A stretch of DNA of 64,000 nt from Pantoea eucrina. Its GTDB lineage: Bacteria; Pseudomonadota; Gammaproteobacteria; Enterobacterales; Enterobacteriaceae. The translations under genes were made by a program, and so were the position numbers. Shown here piece by piece: positions 1 through 8,445 of this stretch. Numbering within the stretch: position 1 is the stretch's first letter; every line of letters starts with the position of its first letter. The stretch is taken from positions 62,001 to 126,000 of the forward strand of contig NZ_MAYN01000001.1 of the NCBI RefSeq assembly GCF_001691555.1, in the 5' to 3' direction. The notes below the pieces were generated by a model that did not search any database, was not told the DNA's origin, and saw only the letters and a list, made by a program, of their open reading frames with translations.

Positions 1-135
1 AGCAAGCGCGGCATAATCAGTTGCAATATGCACGTCGTGCGCATTAATTGCATTCATATCAAGTGTAATCCCGGCGGGATTAATATGGTCGGCACCCTCA
101 AACCCGGCCTGCCAGAAGCTGGAAAATGGCAACAT
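1..135 (-). CDS. Partial CDS, N-terminus only; possible glycoside-hydrolase-like protein
   Basis: The first 45 codons of a gene that reads leftwards off the window. The start is an ATG at 133-135 preceded by a good AGGAG ribosome site. The N-terminus contains FWQAGFEGADHIN and then DMNAINAHDVHIATDY. From memory this resembles the start of TIM-barrel, beta-glucosidase-like proteins found near exopolysaccharide genes, but that is recall rather than a search. There is no signal peptide. The function cannot be settled from this fragment. Confidence 0.65.
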   Translation of the reverse strand, partial: MLPFSSFWQAGFEGADHINPAGITLDMNAINAHDVHIATDYAALA

Positions 136-651
136 TGAATTCTCCTGGAAAAACAGGACAAAACAGCAGCCCTGTAAAGTAAATTACAGGGCCAGCTTTA
201 ATTAAAATTTATCAGGGCTGTGACTGGATAAATAAAAAGGCTGCCGGCGGGTTACATCACAAAGTCAGGGCAGCGGTAAAACTTTTTAAAAGTTGTTTGA
301 AGAAATTATAGTCAGGCACCGGGTTTCAGCAACTCTGTGAAGTTGCTGGAAAAAAAGCAAAGCGGCAGCGAATGCTTTGCTTTATTAGCCGCAAAAAACC
401 TTTTTTTCGGAGAATAAGTTTATTTATCAACGGGTACAGATAACAGCTGATGTGGCAACGTGTCAGCAGTGGATGATTAATTCGCAGAGGGTTTTTATTC
501 CCGCTTACCGTTTTTTAATCCGGGAAATAGCTGCTGCTGTTTTCAACACGTTGAATGACTTAATAATTACACCTGCCATTTTTTACCGGTGGTATTTTTT
601 TACTTAATGTTTCCGGCAACGACTGTGCATCAGAAAAAATTGCATGACGTG
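136..651. other. Intergenic region with two perfect hairpins, no gene seen
   Basis: An AT-rich gap between the divergent partial gene and the 3' end of the amidohydrolase. It holds two hairpins: CAGCAACT/AGTTGCTG at 327-348 with a 6-nt loop, and AGCAAAG/CTTTGCT at 356-381 with a 12-nt loop. Neither is followed by a convincing T-tract. No ORF with a ribosome site was found. The promoter of the partial gene should lie at its left end. Confidence 0.5.
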
Positions 652-1800
652 TTAAACCGGTCGCTGAGCAAAAGCCGTATCGGCCAGCGCGGCAAGGTAG
701 CGTGCTGCAGGTAACAGCACATCATCATTGATGCGAAACGCAGGGTGATGCAGAGGCCAGGCTTCACCGGTACCAATCATGATAAATGCGCCAGGTATAT
801 ATTGCTGATAATAAGAGAAATCTTCGCCAATCGGTGTGGCGGGAATTTCACGCGCGTCCAGCCCGTTGAGCGTGGCCTGATGCAGGGCAAACGCAGTCCA
901 GTGCTCATCATTTATCACGGCGGGCGGCCCCGCCTGCCAGCTGATCGTTATTTCGGCCGCAAAAGCAGCGCTGATACCGTTAACCAGTTCACGGAAGCGC
1001 TGTTCAATACGCTCGCGTGTGCCAGCAGAAAAGGTACGGACAGTGCCCTCCAGCCACGCGCTTTCCGGGATAACATTCCACGCGCTGCCGCTGTGGAGCT
1101 GCGTAATTGAGAGCACAGCATTCTCTGCTGAAGGGGTATTACGGCTGATCAGCGTCTGGGCTGCAGAGACAATCTGCGCGGCAATCACAACAGGATCGTT
1201 ACCCTGATGCGGATGTGCGGCATGGCTGCCGGTGCCGCTGATATGCAGGACAAAGCGGTCAACGGCGGCAGTCAGCGCGCCTGTCCGGCTGCCGGCGACG
1301 CCTGCCGGCAAAGTGGGATCGTTATGGAGCCCAAAAATGGCAAAAGCATCCTGCAGGGCACCGCTGGCAAGCACCGCAGGTGCGCCTTTACCGGTCTCTT
1401 CTGCAGCCTGAAAAATAAAGCGTACCCGGCCTGCCAGCTGCGCCTCGCGTGATTTCAGCAAAATCGCTGCGCCGAGTATTGCCGCGCTGTGAAAATCGTG
1501 ACCGCAGGCGTGCATAATTCCGGGATGCTCTGAACTGAATTCTACTCCGGACTGCTCTTCTACAGGCAATGCATCGATGTCGCCCCGCAGTACTACCAGC
1601 GGACCGCTTTCGGGACCCACTTCGGCGACCAGTCCGGTTGTCAGCGCTAACGGCAGAATGCGGATATTCTGCGCCTCAAGCTGCTGACGAATTCGCGCGG
1701 TGGTGGCAAATTCCTGGTTTGATAGTTCAGGGAAGCGGTGCAGCTCCTGACGGAAAGCAATCAGCTGTTCATTTAACGGGGTTAACTCTGACGACGACAT
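652..1800 (-). CDS. M20-family amidohydrolase (N-acyl amino acid deacylase, SndA/SndB-like)
   Basis: A 382-residue cytoplasmic metallo-amidohydrolase of the M20D/hippurate-hydrolase group, which remove N-acyl groups from amino acids. Visible metal and catalytic motifs are RGDIDALP (about 72-79), HACGHD (97-102), QAAEE (131-135), GLHND (157-161) and a C-terminal GEDFSYY. The start at 1800 was chosen because AAGGA lies at correct spacing; an upstream in-frame ATG adds 15 residues without a ribosome site. Bacillus S-alkylcysteine operons end with a deacetylase of this family (SndA/YtnL, SndB/YxeP). The other parts of such an operon lie at 7.3-13.8 kb, so it may supply the missing deacetylation step. 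That link is inference, because four unrelated features separate them. Confidence 0.85.
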   Translation of the reverse strand: MSSSELTPLNEQLIAFRQELHRFPELSNQEFATTARIRQQLEAQNIRILPLALTTGLVAEVGPESGPLVVLRGDIDALPVEEQSGVEFSSEHPGIMHACGHDFHSAAILGAAILLKSREAQLAGRVRFIFQAAEETGKGAPAVLASGALQDAFAIFGLHNDPTLPAGVAGSRTGALTAAVDRFVLHISGTGSHAAHPHQGNDPVVIAAQIVSAAQTLISRNTPSAENAVLSITQLHSGSAWNVIPESAWLEGTVRTFSAGTRERIEQRFRELVNGISAAFAAEITISWQAGPPAVINDEHWTAFALHQATLNGLDAREIPATPIGEDFSYYQQYIPGAFIMIGTGEAWPLHHPAFRINDDVLLPAARYLAALADTAFAQRPV

Positions 1801-1977
1801 AGCCTGTTCCTTGCTCACGATTACGCTGCGCGGCGTGCAGCACACATTATCCGGAGAAGGTAACAGCAGAGAGAGGTGTAGCTATATCTCAATACCCGCA
1901 ATGGTATTGTGATAAGTGAATAACTGCAGTGACTTAACAGCTCAGAACTATTAGAAACAGAGGAGAGAGTGGCGAAA

Positions 1978-2001
1978 CCAGCCCCGGGGAAATGAGGCTG
2001 G
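1978..2001 (-). terminator. Possible terminator of the H-NS-family gene
   Basis: CCAGCC/GGCTGG hairpin just past the stop of the nucleoid-protein gene. On the minus strand it is followed by TTTCG. The stem is short and the T-tract weak, so the call is tentative. Confidence 0.35.
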
Positions 2002-2021
2002 AAAATATTACTGTCAGCCGA

Positions 2022-2423
2022 TCAGATTAAAAAATCGTCCAGTGATGCGCCTGCATCGACAGCACTTTTAATCGGAGAAGGCGTACGGCCCTGACCCGTC
2101 CACTGCTTTTCATTACCGTCTTCATCGGTATATTTATACTTGGCCGGACGCGGCGCGCGTTTAGCCTTGGGTTTAGTTTCCGACTGGTTTAATTTCGCAA
2201 GTTCACTAATGTCAATGCCGTCATTCATCAGCATCTCTTTGTATAACGCCAGCTTTTCTTCTTTTTCACGCTGAGCAGCATTATCTGCTTCAGCTTCTTC
2301 ACGGCGCTCTGCAACTACCACAGCGAGCTTTTCCAGCATCTCATTTAATACCGCTACTTCAATATCACGCGTCTGAGCACGCAGTGTACGAAGATTATTC
2401 AATGCCTTTAGTGCATCGCTCAT
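2022..2423 (-). CDS. H-NS/StpA-family nucleoid-associated protein
   Basis: 133 residues, the usual H-NS length. The N-terminal oligomerisation region (about 1-65) is helical and charged, with [12 protein letters not shown] and EMLEKL as in H-NS and StpA. A basic linker (84-95) leads to the C-terminal DNA-binding domain, where TGQGRTP (109-115) carries the QGR minor-groove loop. The protein ends DDFLI, as StpA does. The family binds AT-rich DNA and silences acquired genes. Whether this is the housekeeping H-NS or a paralogue cannot be told here, so no symbol is given. AAGGG precedes the ATG at good spacing and the gene appears monocistronic. Silencing of the AT-rich island at 51-53 kb would be a plausible target, by inference only. 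Confidence 0.92.
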   Translation of the reverse strand: MSDALKALNNLRTLRAQTRDIEVAVLNEMLEKLAVVVAERREEAEADNAAQREKEEKLALYKEMLMNDGIDISELAKLNQSETKPKAKRAPRPAKYKYTDEDGNEKQWTGQGRTPSPIKSAVDAGASLDDFLI

Positions 2424-2616
2424 GAATATAACCCTTATTACTGATATGAAAATTTTAAAGCGCGCATTCTACGATAATTTTTTTGGAATTAAAATATGCA
2501 TTGAGGCGCGAAATCCGCTGTTCCGCGTAATTATCAGGCTCATTGAGTTATCACCCGCTTAGAAAATTCATCTTCTGCAAATTGAATATTTAACAGACAT
2601 TAAAGTCTATAAAGCG

Positions 2617-2679
2617 CTCACGCCACGCAACGGGCAGATTAATCCTCACGCCACGCAACGGGCAGATTAATCCTCACGC
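2617..2679. repeat. 28-bp perfect tandem duplication with a third partial copy
   Basis: The 28-base unit starting CTCACGCCACGCAACGGG occurs at 2617-2644 and again at 2645-2672 with no mismatch. It is followed by the first 7 bases of a third copy. Perfect identity suggests a recent slippage or duplication event. Confidence 0.9.
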
Positions 2680-2894
2680 GATGACATCGGGCGTGTGCAA
2701 AGCGTTGATGGGTCACCTGCTTTTCCCGGGGCCAGCCAGCGTGTTTCTGTCGCGTTTTGTAATACGTTACACCGATAACCGCGCAGGTTGTCGAGATAAC
2801 CCACCGATAAACAACCTTACTTGCTGAAAATCCATCCTTTTTACTGGAAAGGAAGCGGGCAGAAGCCGTAACAATTTCTTGCAATAGTAATCTT

Positions 2895-2913
2895 AATGAG
2901 TATATTTCTCATT
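2895..2913 (+). promoter_or_regulatory. Candidate Fur box upstream of fhuE
   Basis: AATGAGTATATTTCTCATT is a near-perfect palindrome. It matches the classic TGAGAAT-N-ATTCTCA operator with two symmetric mismatches. It lies about 160 bases upstream of an iron-siderophore receptor, a typical Fur target. Confidence 0.6.
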
Positions 2914-3070
2914 TGCTTTCTTAACTGCGCCTGCCGCCGTCGCAGAGATACCTGGGTGAAAACTCGCTGCTGCCCGGCCTATGTTGCGCACCATTCCCGT
3001 CAGGAGGCCTGTCTGATATGACCGGCAGGGTGCTCTGACAGATAAACGAAAATGAGAACTAAGGATTGCT

Positions 3071-5245
3071 ATGTCTTTTGAACCGATGCGCGTGCGGGCC
3101 GCGGCTGCTAAGGCACAACCTGTGCTGAAATTGTCATTACTTGCGATGCTGGTTGCAGCCGGTGTCGCACAGGCGGCGGAACAGACCCTGATGGTGGAAA
3201 CCAGCGCGTCTGACGTGGAAAATCATAATGCCCGGGATTACAGCGTACCGGTAACGCGCGCAGGCACAAAAATGGCGCTGACGGCGCGCGACATCCCTCA
3301 GTCGGTATCGCTCATCAGTAAACAACGCATGGCCGATCAGCAGCTGCAGTCGCTGAATGATGTCCTGTCCGACACGACCGGTATCCGGGGTGTTTCTGCG
3401 GATATGGATCGTACCAGTTACTACTCACGCGGCTTTCTCATTGATAACTACATGGTAGACGGGATCCCGACCGCGTTCGCATCACGCTGGAACCTGGGCG
3501 ATGCGCAGACCGATATGGCGCTTTATGAGCGGGTTGAGGTGGTGCGCGGCGCGACCGGTTTACTCACCGGGCCTGGCAATCCTTCTGCGTCAATCAATAT
3601 GGTCCGTAAGCACGCTGACAGTAAAACGCCCACCGGATCGCTGGAAGCGAGCTACGGCAGCTGGAATAAACAGCGCTATGTCGCCGATCTCTCTGCACCG
3701 TTAACGCCAGAAGGTAACGTACGCGGTCGCGTGGTGGCAGGCTATGAAGATAAAAACAGTTTCATCGAACGCTACGGTTTTGAGAAAAAATTCATTTATG
3801 GCGTGATAGACGCCGATCTGACTGACAGCACCACGCTTTCGGCAGGCTACGAATTTACGCAGGTCGATACCGATTCGCCGATGTGGGGTGGGGCACCACG
3901 CTGGTATACCGATGGCAGTCAGACGCATCTGCGTCGCGGCTACAATACTGCGCCGGAGTGGGCTTACAATGATAAAGAGAACCGCAAGGTTTTCGTTAAC
4001 CTGCAGCAGAATTTTGATAACGGCTGGAATATTACGCTCAACGGCACGCATAACGAAATGCTGCTTGATAGCAAGCAGATCTATCTTGACGGGTATTTCA
4101 ATAAAGTGACCGGGACGGGCAGTTCCGCTTACGCCAATTACCCGGTAGTCGGGGGAACCGGTTATAACACCGGTAAGCGCAAAGTGGATGCCGTAGATGC
4201 CTTTGCCAGTGGTCCGTATGAGCTGCTGGGACGCCAGCATCAGCTGATGCTGGGGGTTAACTACAGTCGTCAGGATAATAAATATTACAGCGCCTGGACC
4301 AATATATCCGCTGCTGAACTGGGTAATTTCAACAACTTCAACGGCAACTATCCGGAGCCTGACTGGTCACCGCGCGAACCGGCGACCGACAGCCAGCTGG
4401 TGCGGCAGAAATCGGTCTATATGGCCACGCGCCTGACGCTCGCCGATCCGCTGCATCTGATCCTCGGGGCGCGTTATACCAACTGGAACCGTCAGGGCAT
4501 CACCTCTGAACTGGAAGAGAACAATACCACGCCTTATGGCGGTCTGATCTGGGATATCAATGAGGCCTGGTCAGCGTTTGCCAGCTACACCTCGGTTTTC
4601 CAGCCGCAGGATAACCTGGACGCCGGCGGCAGCTTCCTGACGCCGATTGTCGGTAAAAATTATGAAGCCGGGGTTAAATCAGACTGGTTTGACAGCCGTC
4701 TGACCACCACGCTGTCTGTGTTCCGCACCGAGCTGGATAATGCGCCGGTTGATACCGGGCGTTTCAGCGACAGCGGGAGCGCTATTTATGAAACCACTGA
4801 TGGTGTTGTCAGCCGCGGCGTTGAGTTTGAAATCAACGGCGCACTGACCGATAACTGGCAGATGACGTTTGGCGGCACGACCTATATAGCGAAAGACAGT
4901 AAGGGTGAGGCTTACAACTCACAGCTGCCCCGTACCTCTTTCAATCTGTTTACGCAGTATCGCATACCTCAGTTCGATAAACTGACGCTGGGCGGCGGCG
5001 TTAACTGGCAGTCAAAGACCTGGAAAGATATTGGCGGACCTGAGGGTAACGGAAACTGGCGTGTACGTCAGGGAAGCTACGCGCTGGTTGACCTGTTTGC
5101 CCGCTACGACGTGACAAAAAATCTCTCATTACAAGCCAATCTGAAAAACCTGTTTGATAAAGAGTATGATGAAAATGTAGGCAGCAGCGGCATCGTTTAT
5201 GGCGAACCGCGCAGCTACTCGGTGACGGCAAGTTACCGCTTTTGA
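3071..5245 (+). CDS. fhuE: TonB-dependent ferric-hydroxamate receptor FhuE (coprogen/rhodotorulic acid)
   Basis: 724-residue outer-membrane receptor; E. coli FhuE is about 729. A signal peptide ends near A35. The mature N-terminus has a TonB-box-like TLMVETS (39-45). The plug domain has the FhuE-like run KMALTARDIPQSVSLIS and then YYSRGFLIDNYMVDGIPT and ERVEVVRGATGLLTGPGNPS. The C-terminal barrel includes LADPLHLILGARYTNW and ends in Phe after YSVTASYRF. Long stretches match E. coli FhuE as I recall it. It imports ferric coprogen or rhodotorulate using TonB energy. AAGGA sits 6 bases before the ATG, and a Fur-like box upstream fits iron repression. No ABC partner is adjacent; FhuBCD would have to be elsewhere. 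Confidence 0.95.
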   Translation: MSFEPMRVRAAAAKAQPVLKLSLLAMLVAAGVAQAAEQTLMVETSASDVENHNARDYSVPVTRAGTKMALTARDIPQSVSLISKQRMADQQLQSLNDVLSDTTGIRGVSADMDRTSYYSRGFLIDNYMVDGIPTAFASRWNLGDAQTDMALYERVEVVRGATGLLTGPGNPSASINMVRKHADSKTPTGSLEASYGSWNKQRYVADLSAPLTPEGNVRGRVVAGYEDKNSFIERYGFEKKFIYGVIDADLTDSTTLSAGYEFTQVDTDSPMWGGAPRWYTDGSQTHLRRGYNTAPEWAYNDKENRKVFVNLQQNFDNGWNITLNGTHNEMLLDSKQIYLDGYFNKVTGTGSSAYANYPVVGGTGYNTGKRKVDAVDAFASGPYELLGRQHQLMLGVNYSRQDNKYYSAWTNISAAELGNFNNFNGNYPEPDWSPREPATDSQLVRQKSVYMATRLTLADPLHLILGARYTNWNRQGITSELEENNTTPYGGLIWDINEAWSAFASYTSVFQPQDNLDAGGSFLTPIVGKNYEAGVKSDWFDSRLTTTLSVFRTELDNAPVDTGRFSDSGSAIYETTDGVVSRGVEFEINGALTDNWQMTFGGTTYIAKDSKGEAYNSQLPRTSFNLFTQYRIPQFDKLTLGGGVNWQSKTWKDIGGPEGNGNWRVRQGSYALVDLFARYDVTKNLSLQANLKNLFDKEYDENVGSSGIVYGEPRSYSVTASYRF

Positions 5246-5253
5246 TCCCAACA

Positions 5254-5277
5254 GGCGCGTTCAGGCGCGCCTTTTCT
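5254..5277 (+). terminator. Intrinsic terminator of fhuE
   Basis: GGCGCG/CGCGCC stem with a 6-base loop, followed by TTTTCT, starting 9 bases after the fhuE stop. Confidence 0.75.
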
Positions 5278-5893
5278 CCGCTCACAATTAATGATTTTTC
5301 CTGATTGAAATCGCGAAGAGCCGGGCCGCAATGCGCAATCGGCCCGAAAAAATAGCGTAGTACCCGGATAAAATAACGCGCCTTACTGTTTAACACGGTT
5401 ATGGGTTAACCCGTGCGTTTTGTGCAAAACAAAAGCAGCTGTTTTTCAGTACATTTTGCCAAAGTCCGGTCATTTCATCTGCAAATCCATCTAAGCCACT
5501 GAATCATATAAATAATAAAAATAAAGCCAGTAGAGCGTTGCCCTTTATTCAGTACAGGATTTTGCCCTCATTATCAGACAACAGCAGTTTTGCTAATATT
5601 ATCAAAGTTAATGGAATAGCCTTTTAAGGAGGATGGGTAAAAATTTATTGATAACGTTTTCTATGCAATTAAGCGGCAGTGTTTTAATTAGCTTGCTATC
5701 AATCATTACGGTAACCTTAAAAATAGCCGTAAAAATAACTAATACAAAATAACACGCTGAAATGTTTTTCGGGGAATAGTCTGAATAACAAAAGAGGAGG
5801 CTGATAAAGCATTATACTCGTCAGGCGATCTGCAATTTTAACTTTTTTGAATGCCGGGTTTGTAGTGCTTAAAGTTTATGGCCGGAGTATAAA
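5278..5893. other. AT-rich intergenic region
   Basis: An unusually AT-rich gap ahead of the glycosyltransferase. It contains the small ORF described at 5633-5752 and otherwise no recognisable gene or repeat. The low GC continues into the first part of the glycosyltransferase, which hints at acquired DNA. Confidence 0.45.
5633..5752 (+). CDS. Possible 39-residue hydrophobic peptide
   Basis: An ORF of 39 codons with a hydrophobic middle (SGSVLISLLSIITVTLKIAV) and lysines at both ends. AAGGAGG abuts the ATG directly, which is closer than efficient initiation normally needs. An internal ATG 30 bases later has no ribosome site. It could be a small membrane peptide, a leader for the glycosyltransferase, or chance in AT-rich DNA. 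I do not recognise it. Confidence 0.22.
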   Translation: MGKNLLITFSMQLSGSVLISLLSIITVTLKIAVKITNTK

Positions 5894-7093
5894 ATGAAAA
5901 TCATCATTAGCGGCAAGGGATATCCCGAAAAAAGAAATATTGTTACGGATGTTAAAAAAACGTATATCGATTTTCACTCCAGAAATATCTGGACGTATAT
6001 CAACGCGTTCCGTGGGAAAATTCTTAAACGCAATAAATTGTTTATTTTTTCTGCTCCGCTATGGTCTGCAGGAAACGATAAAAAAGTCGTGCATCTCTTT
6101 AACGAGGTAGCCACCAGCCGGGGACGCTGGGTTTCAACATTTGAAACAGAGCTGCCGCGGGTATTACCCGTGCCGGGCGTCGCCAAAACCGCCAATCCAC
6201 TGTTAAAAAAACTCATGCGCCATGTTGCAGCACCGGACTGTGCAGGCATTATTGCTATTTCAGAAGCAACGCGAAAAATTGAGCTGAAACTGCTGGATGC
6301 ATTTCCCATCGAACGGGAAGCGATTGCCGACAAACTGCATGTGCTGCATCCACCGCAGCCGGTCCTCTATGAAGGCGGACGTGCCCCTGCGGCCGATAAA
6401 ATGGTATTTACCTTTGTCGGCAACGAGTTCTATCGTAAAGGCGGGGCAGAAGTCGTGATGGCTTTTTCCGAACTGATGGATGAAGGCGTGATATCAGCCG
6501 ATCAGATCAGCGTTAATCTGATCGGTGACATCAAAAAACAGCATAATATTGCGCATCATGAATGGCAGGATGATGCCGATTTCCATCATCAGATTGAAAC
6601 CCTGATAGCAGAGCGTTCGGTGTTCACCCATCATACGGGATTACCGAATGATGCCGTGATGCAGCTGCTGCGCAATACGCATGTCGGATTGCTGCCAACC
6701 TGGCAGGATACCTACGGCTTTTCCGTACTGGAAATGCAGGCGTGCGGCTGTCCGGTAATTACCACTAACGTCAGAGCACTGCCGGAAATTAATCCGGCAC
6801 AGAGCGGGTGGCTTATCAACTGCCCGCTTAACGACATGTTCGAACTTAATGTTGACACCCTGGCAGAGAAAATGGCGCTGCGCATATTAATCGTGTCGCA
6901 GCTCAAGGCGCATATTAAAGCGGTTCTGGAAGACAGGATGCGCGTGGCCGATTATTCAGCAGCAGCCGTAAACAGGATCCGCCAGCATCACGATCCGGAT
7001 AAATTTAACCGCGCGCTTTCGGCTATTTATGGTGCAAAAGATACGCGCAGTTCATTTGACCGCAGCGAGGCAGGTACGCTCAAACGCTCTTAA
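5894..7093 (+). CDS. GT4-type glycosyltransferase
   Basis: 399-residue retaining glycosyltransferase of the GT-B fold, without signal peptide or membrane span. The C-terminal nucleotide-sugar domain is clear: VFTFVGNEFYRKGG near 176 begins the second Rossmann half. GLLPTWQDTYGFSVLEMQA then CGCPVITTNVRALPEI (about 265-300) carries the E-x7-E-like donor motif. The N-terminal acceptor domain is divergent. It stands alone between intergenic regions, with its own terminator and no polysaccharide cluster beside it. Donor and acceptor are unknown. Confidence 0.82.
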   Translation: MKIIISGKGYPEKRNIVTDVKKTYIDFHSRNIWTYINAFRGKILKRNKLFIFSAPLWSAGNDKKVVHLFNEVATSRGRWVSTFETELPRVLPVPGVAKTANPLLKKLMRHVAAPDCAGIIAISEATRKIELKLLDAFPIEREAIADKLHVLHPPQPVLYEGGRAPAADKMVFTFVGNEFYRKGGAEVVMAFSELMDEGVISADQISVNLIGDIKKQHNIAHHEWQDDADFHHQIETLIAERSVFTHHTGLPNDAVMQLLRNTHVGLLPTWQDTYGFSVLEMQACGCPVITTNVRALPEINPAQSGWLINCPLNDMFELNVDTLAEKMALRILIVSQLKAHIKAVLEDRMRVADYSAAAVNRIRQHHDPDKFNRALSAIYGAKDTRSSFDRSEAGTLKRS

Positions 7094-7126
7094 TCTGCAT
7101 CCAGCTTTTAACCTTTCTTTAATCTG

Positions 7127-7156
7127 ACTCCTGCATTTCCTGCAGGAGTTTTTTTA
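7127..7156 (+). terminator. Strong intrinsic terminator of the glycosyltransferase gene
   Basis: Perfect 9-bp stem ACTCCTGCA/TGCAGGAGT, 5-base loop, then seven T. Confidence 0.92.
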
Positions 7157-7281
7157 TTTCTGTTCCGGTCAGCCAGGTGATATGCGCAAAACAGCAATAG
7201 AACTAACAATATGATGTTTTACGTAATGGAATCATCGCCTGCAAACTAAACGCCATATTCATCAGGACAAGGACAGGGCGT

Positions 7282-8277
7282 ATGTCTTACCAATTAAGCG
7301 TGCTCGATAAGTCGCCGGTTGCGGCAGGAGAAAATGCGACACAGGCACTGGCGCGCTCGCTCAAACTGGCGCAGCTGGCTGAGAAATGGGGCTATAAGCG
7401 CTTCTGGGTTGCAGAGCATCATAACAGCGAGCAGCTGGCCAGTCCGTCACCTGAATTGCTTATCGCCTGGATTGCCGCGCAGACGCGCACCATTCGCGTC
7501 GGCTCTGGCGGCGTTATGCTGCAGCACTACAGCCCCTATAAAGTTGCAGAAAATTTTAACCTGCTGGCATCGCTGGTACCGGATCGCATCGATCTCGGCG
7601 TCGGCAAAGCGCCCGGCGGGTTGCCGCTTTCAACGCGTGCGCTACAGCTGGGGGTAAAGCAGAGTGAAAAAGGCAGCTTTGCTGAACAGCTTGCACTGCT
7701 CGACAGCTGGCTGACCGCATCACCCTCTGCTGATGAAGAGACGCTGCGCGCCACGCCCCAGCCGCCGCGTCCCGCCAGCCGTTTTTTGCTGGGTGCCAGC
7801 GACGCGAGCGCAGAGCTGGCCGCAGAGATGGGCTGGCAGCTGGTTTTTGCTGCACACCATAACGGCGATCCGCTGCAGATGGCGCGCGTCCTGCAGCACT
7901 ACCATGAACGCAGTCGCAGCGGTCGTGCGCTGGTCGCGGTTCAGGTTGTCGTTGCGGATTCGCCGGCAGAGGCTGAACTGCTTACCGATGCGCTGCGGCT
8001 TTATCACGTCAGCATTAAAAATGGCCCGGCGGTGACCGTTGCCAGTCTGGAGCAGGCTGAGCGTTATGTGCGTCAGGGTGAATACACAGATTACGTGATA
8101 GAACCGCGCACACCGTCACTGCTAAAAGGAACTGCTGCGCAGGTACATGCTCAGCTGGAGTCGATGCACCACCGTTATGGCATTGACGAATTTATTATCG
8201 ATACGCCACTCGCCGATGAAGCTGCCCGGTTTAAATCACTGGAGCTGCTGGCCACTGCGCGTATGGCTACGGTTTAA
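7282..8277 (+). CDS. Luciferase-like flavin monooxygenase, MsnO8 family (CmoO-like)
   Basis: 331 residues, a single TIM-barrel luciferase-like (LLM) protein of the MsnO8 type. Typical blocks are LDKSPVAAGENATQAL, FWVAEHHN (about 42-49), VGSGGVMLQHYSP and VPDRIDLGVGKAPGG. Such enzymes use reduced FMN and oxygen to attack C-S or related bonds. Bacillus CmoO (YtmO, about 334 aa) is an LLM protein of similar size in the S-methylcysteine operon. It is the first gene of the operon running to 13845. The next mini-ORF's ribosome site overlaps this gene's stop codon. The exact substrate cannot be read from sequence. Confidence 0.85.
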   Translation: MSYQLSVLDKSPVAAGENATQALARSLKLAQLAEKWGYKRFWVAEHHNSEQLASPSPELLIAWIAAQTRTIRVGSGGVMLQHYSPYKVAENFNLLASLVPDRIDLGVGKAPGGLPLSTRALQLGVKQSEKGSFAEQLALLDSWLTASPSADEETLRATPQPPRPASRFLLGASDASAELAAEMGWQLVFAAHHNGDPLQMARVLQHYHERSRSGRALVAVQVVVADSPAEAELLTDALRLYHVSIKNGPAVTVASLEQAERYVRQGEYTDYVIEPRTPSLLKGTAAQVHAQLESMHHRYGIDEFIIDTPLADEAARFKSLELLATARMATV

Positions 8278-8287
8278 GGAGAGCGTA

Positions 8288-8362
8288 ATGATCCGCTCCG
8301 CTTTTCTTATCCGCTTCTCTTTCCGGCATTTGCGTGAGCGATGTTGCCCGGCACAGCGCTGA
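8288..8362 (+). CDS. 24-residue Cys-Cys mini-ORF, candidate leader peptide
   Basis: A 24-codon ORF with an excellent AAGGAG ribosome site that overlaps the preceding gene's stop, 6 bases from its ATG. The peptide is rich in Arg and Phe and ends RHLRERCCPAQR, with adjacent Cys codons TGT TGC five codons before the stop. It lies between two monooxygenase genes of a putative organosulfur operon, exactly where a cysteine-sensing leader could act. Downstream, 8382-8394 reads TTTAACTTTTTTT. I know of no named family for it. Confidence 0.5.
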   Translation: MIRSAFLIRFSFRHLRERCCPAQR

Positions 8363-8394
8363 TTCTGTCTGCATAACACCCTTTAACTTTTTTT
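8342..8394 (+). promoter_or_regulatory. Possible cysteine-codon attenuator
   Basis: The tandem Cys codons at 8342-8347 can pair imperfectly with GCATAACA at 8371-8378. An inner ACAG/CTGT stem lies at 8353-8368. The structure is followed within 10 bases by a seven-T run. Ribosome stalling on the Cys codons would block this pairing. The stem is weak and bulged, so this remains a hypothesis. Confidence 0.28.
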
Positions 8395-8445
8395 CGCCCG
8401 GCATCCTTTACGCTGCCGACGGCTCTGCTTTGTCAGGAGTTTATA

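Larger units (their letters stand above)
2424..3070. other. Intergenic region upstream of fhuE
   Basis: About 650 bases between the divergent H-NS-family gene and fhuE. It holds the promoter of the former, a perfect 28-base tandem duplication (2617-2672) and a Fur-like palindrome (2895-2913). A minus-strand open frame at 2639-2884 lacks a ribosome site and runs through the duplication, so I do not call it a gene. Confidence 0.5.

Noticed and set aside
327..381. Two hairpins as terminators or a small RNA
   Set aside because: Neither is followed by a T-tract on either strand and no promoter was evident; kept only as a description of the gap.
2639..2884. 81-codon minus-strand ORF upstream of fhuE
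   Set aside because: No ribosome site, odd composition, and its end runs through the 28-base tandem duplication.
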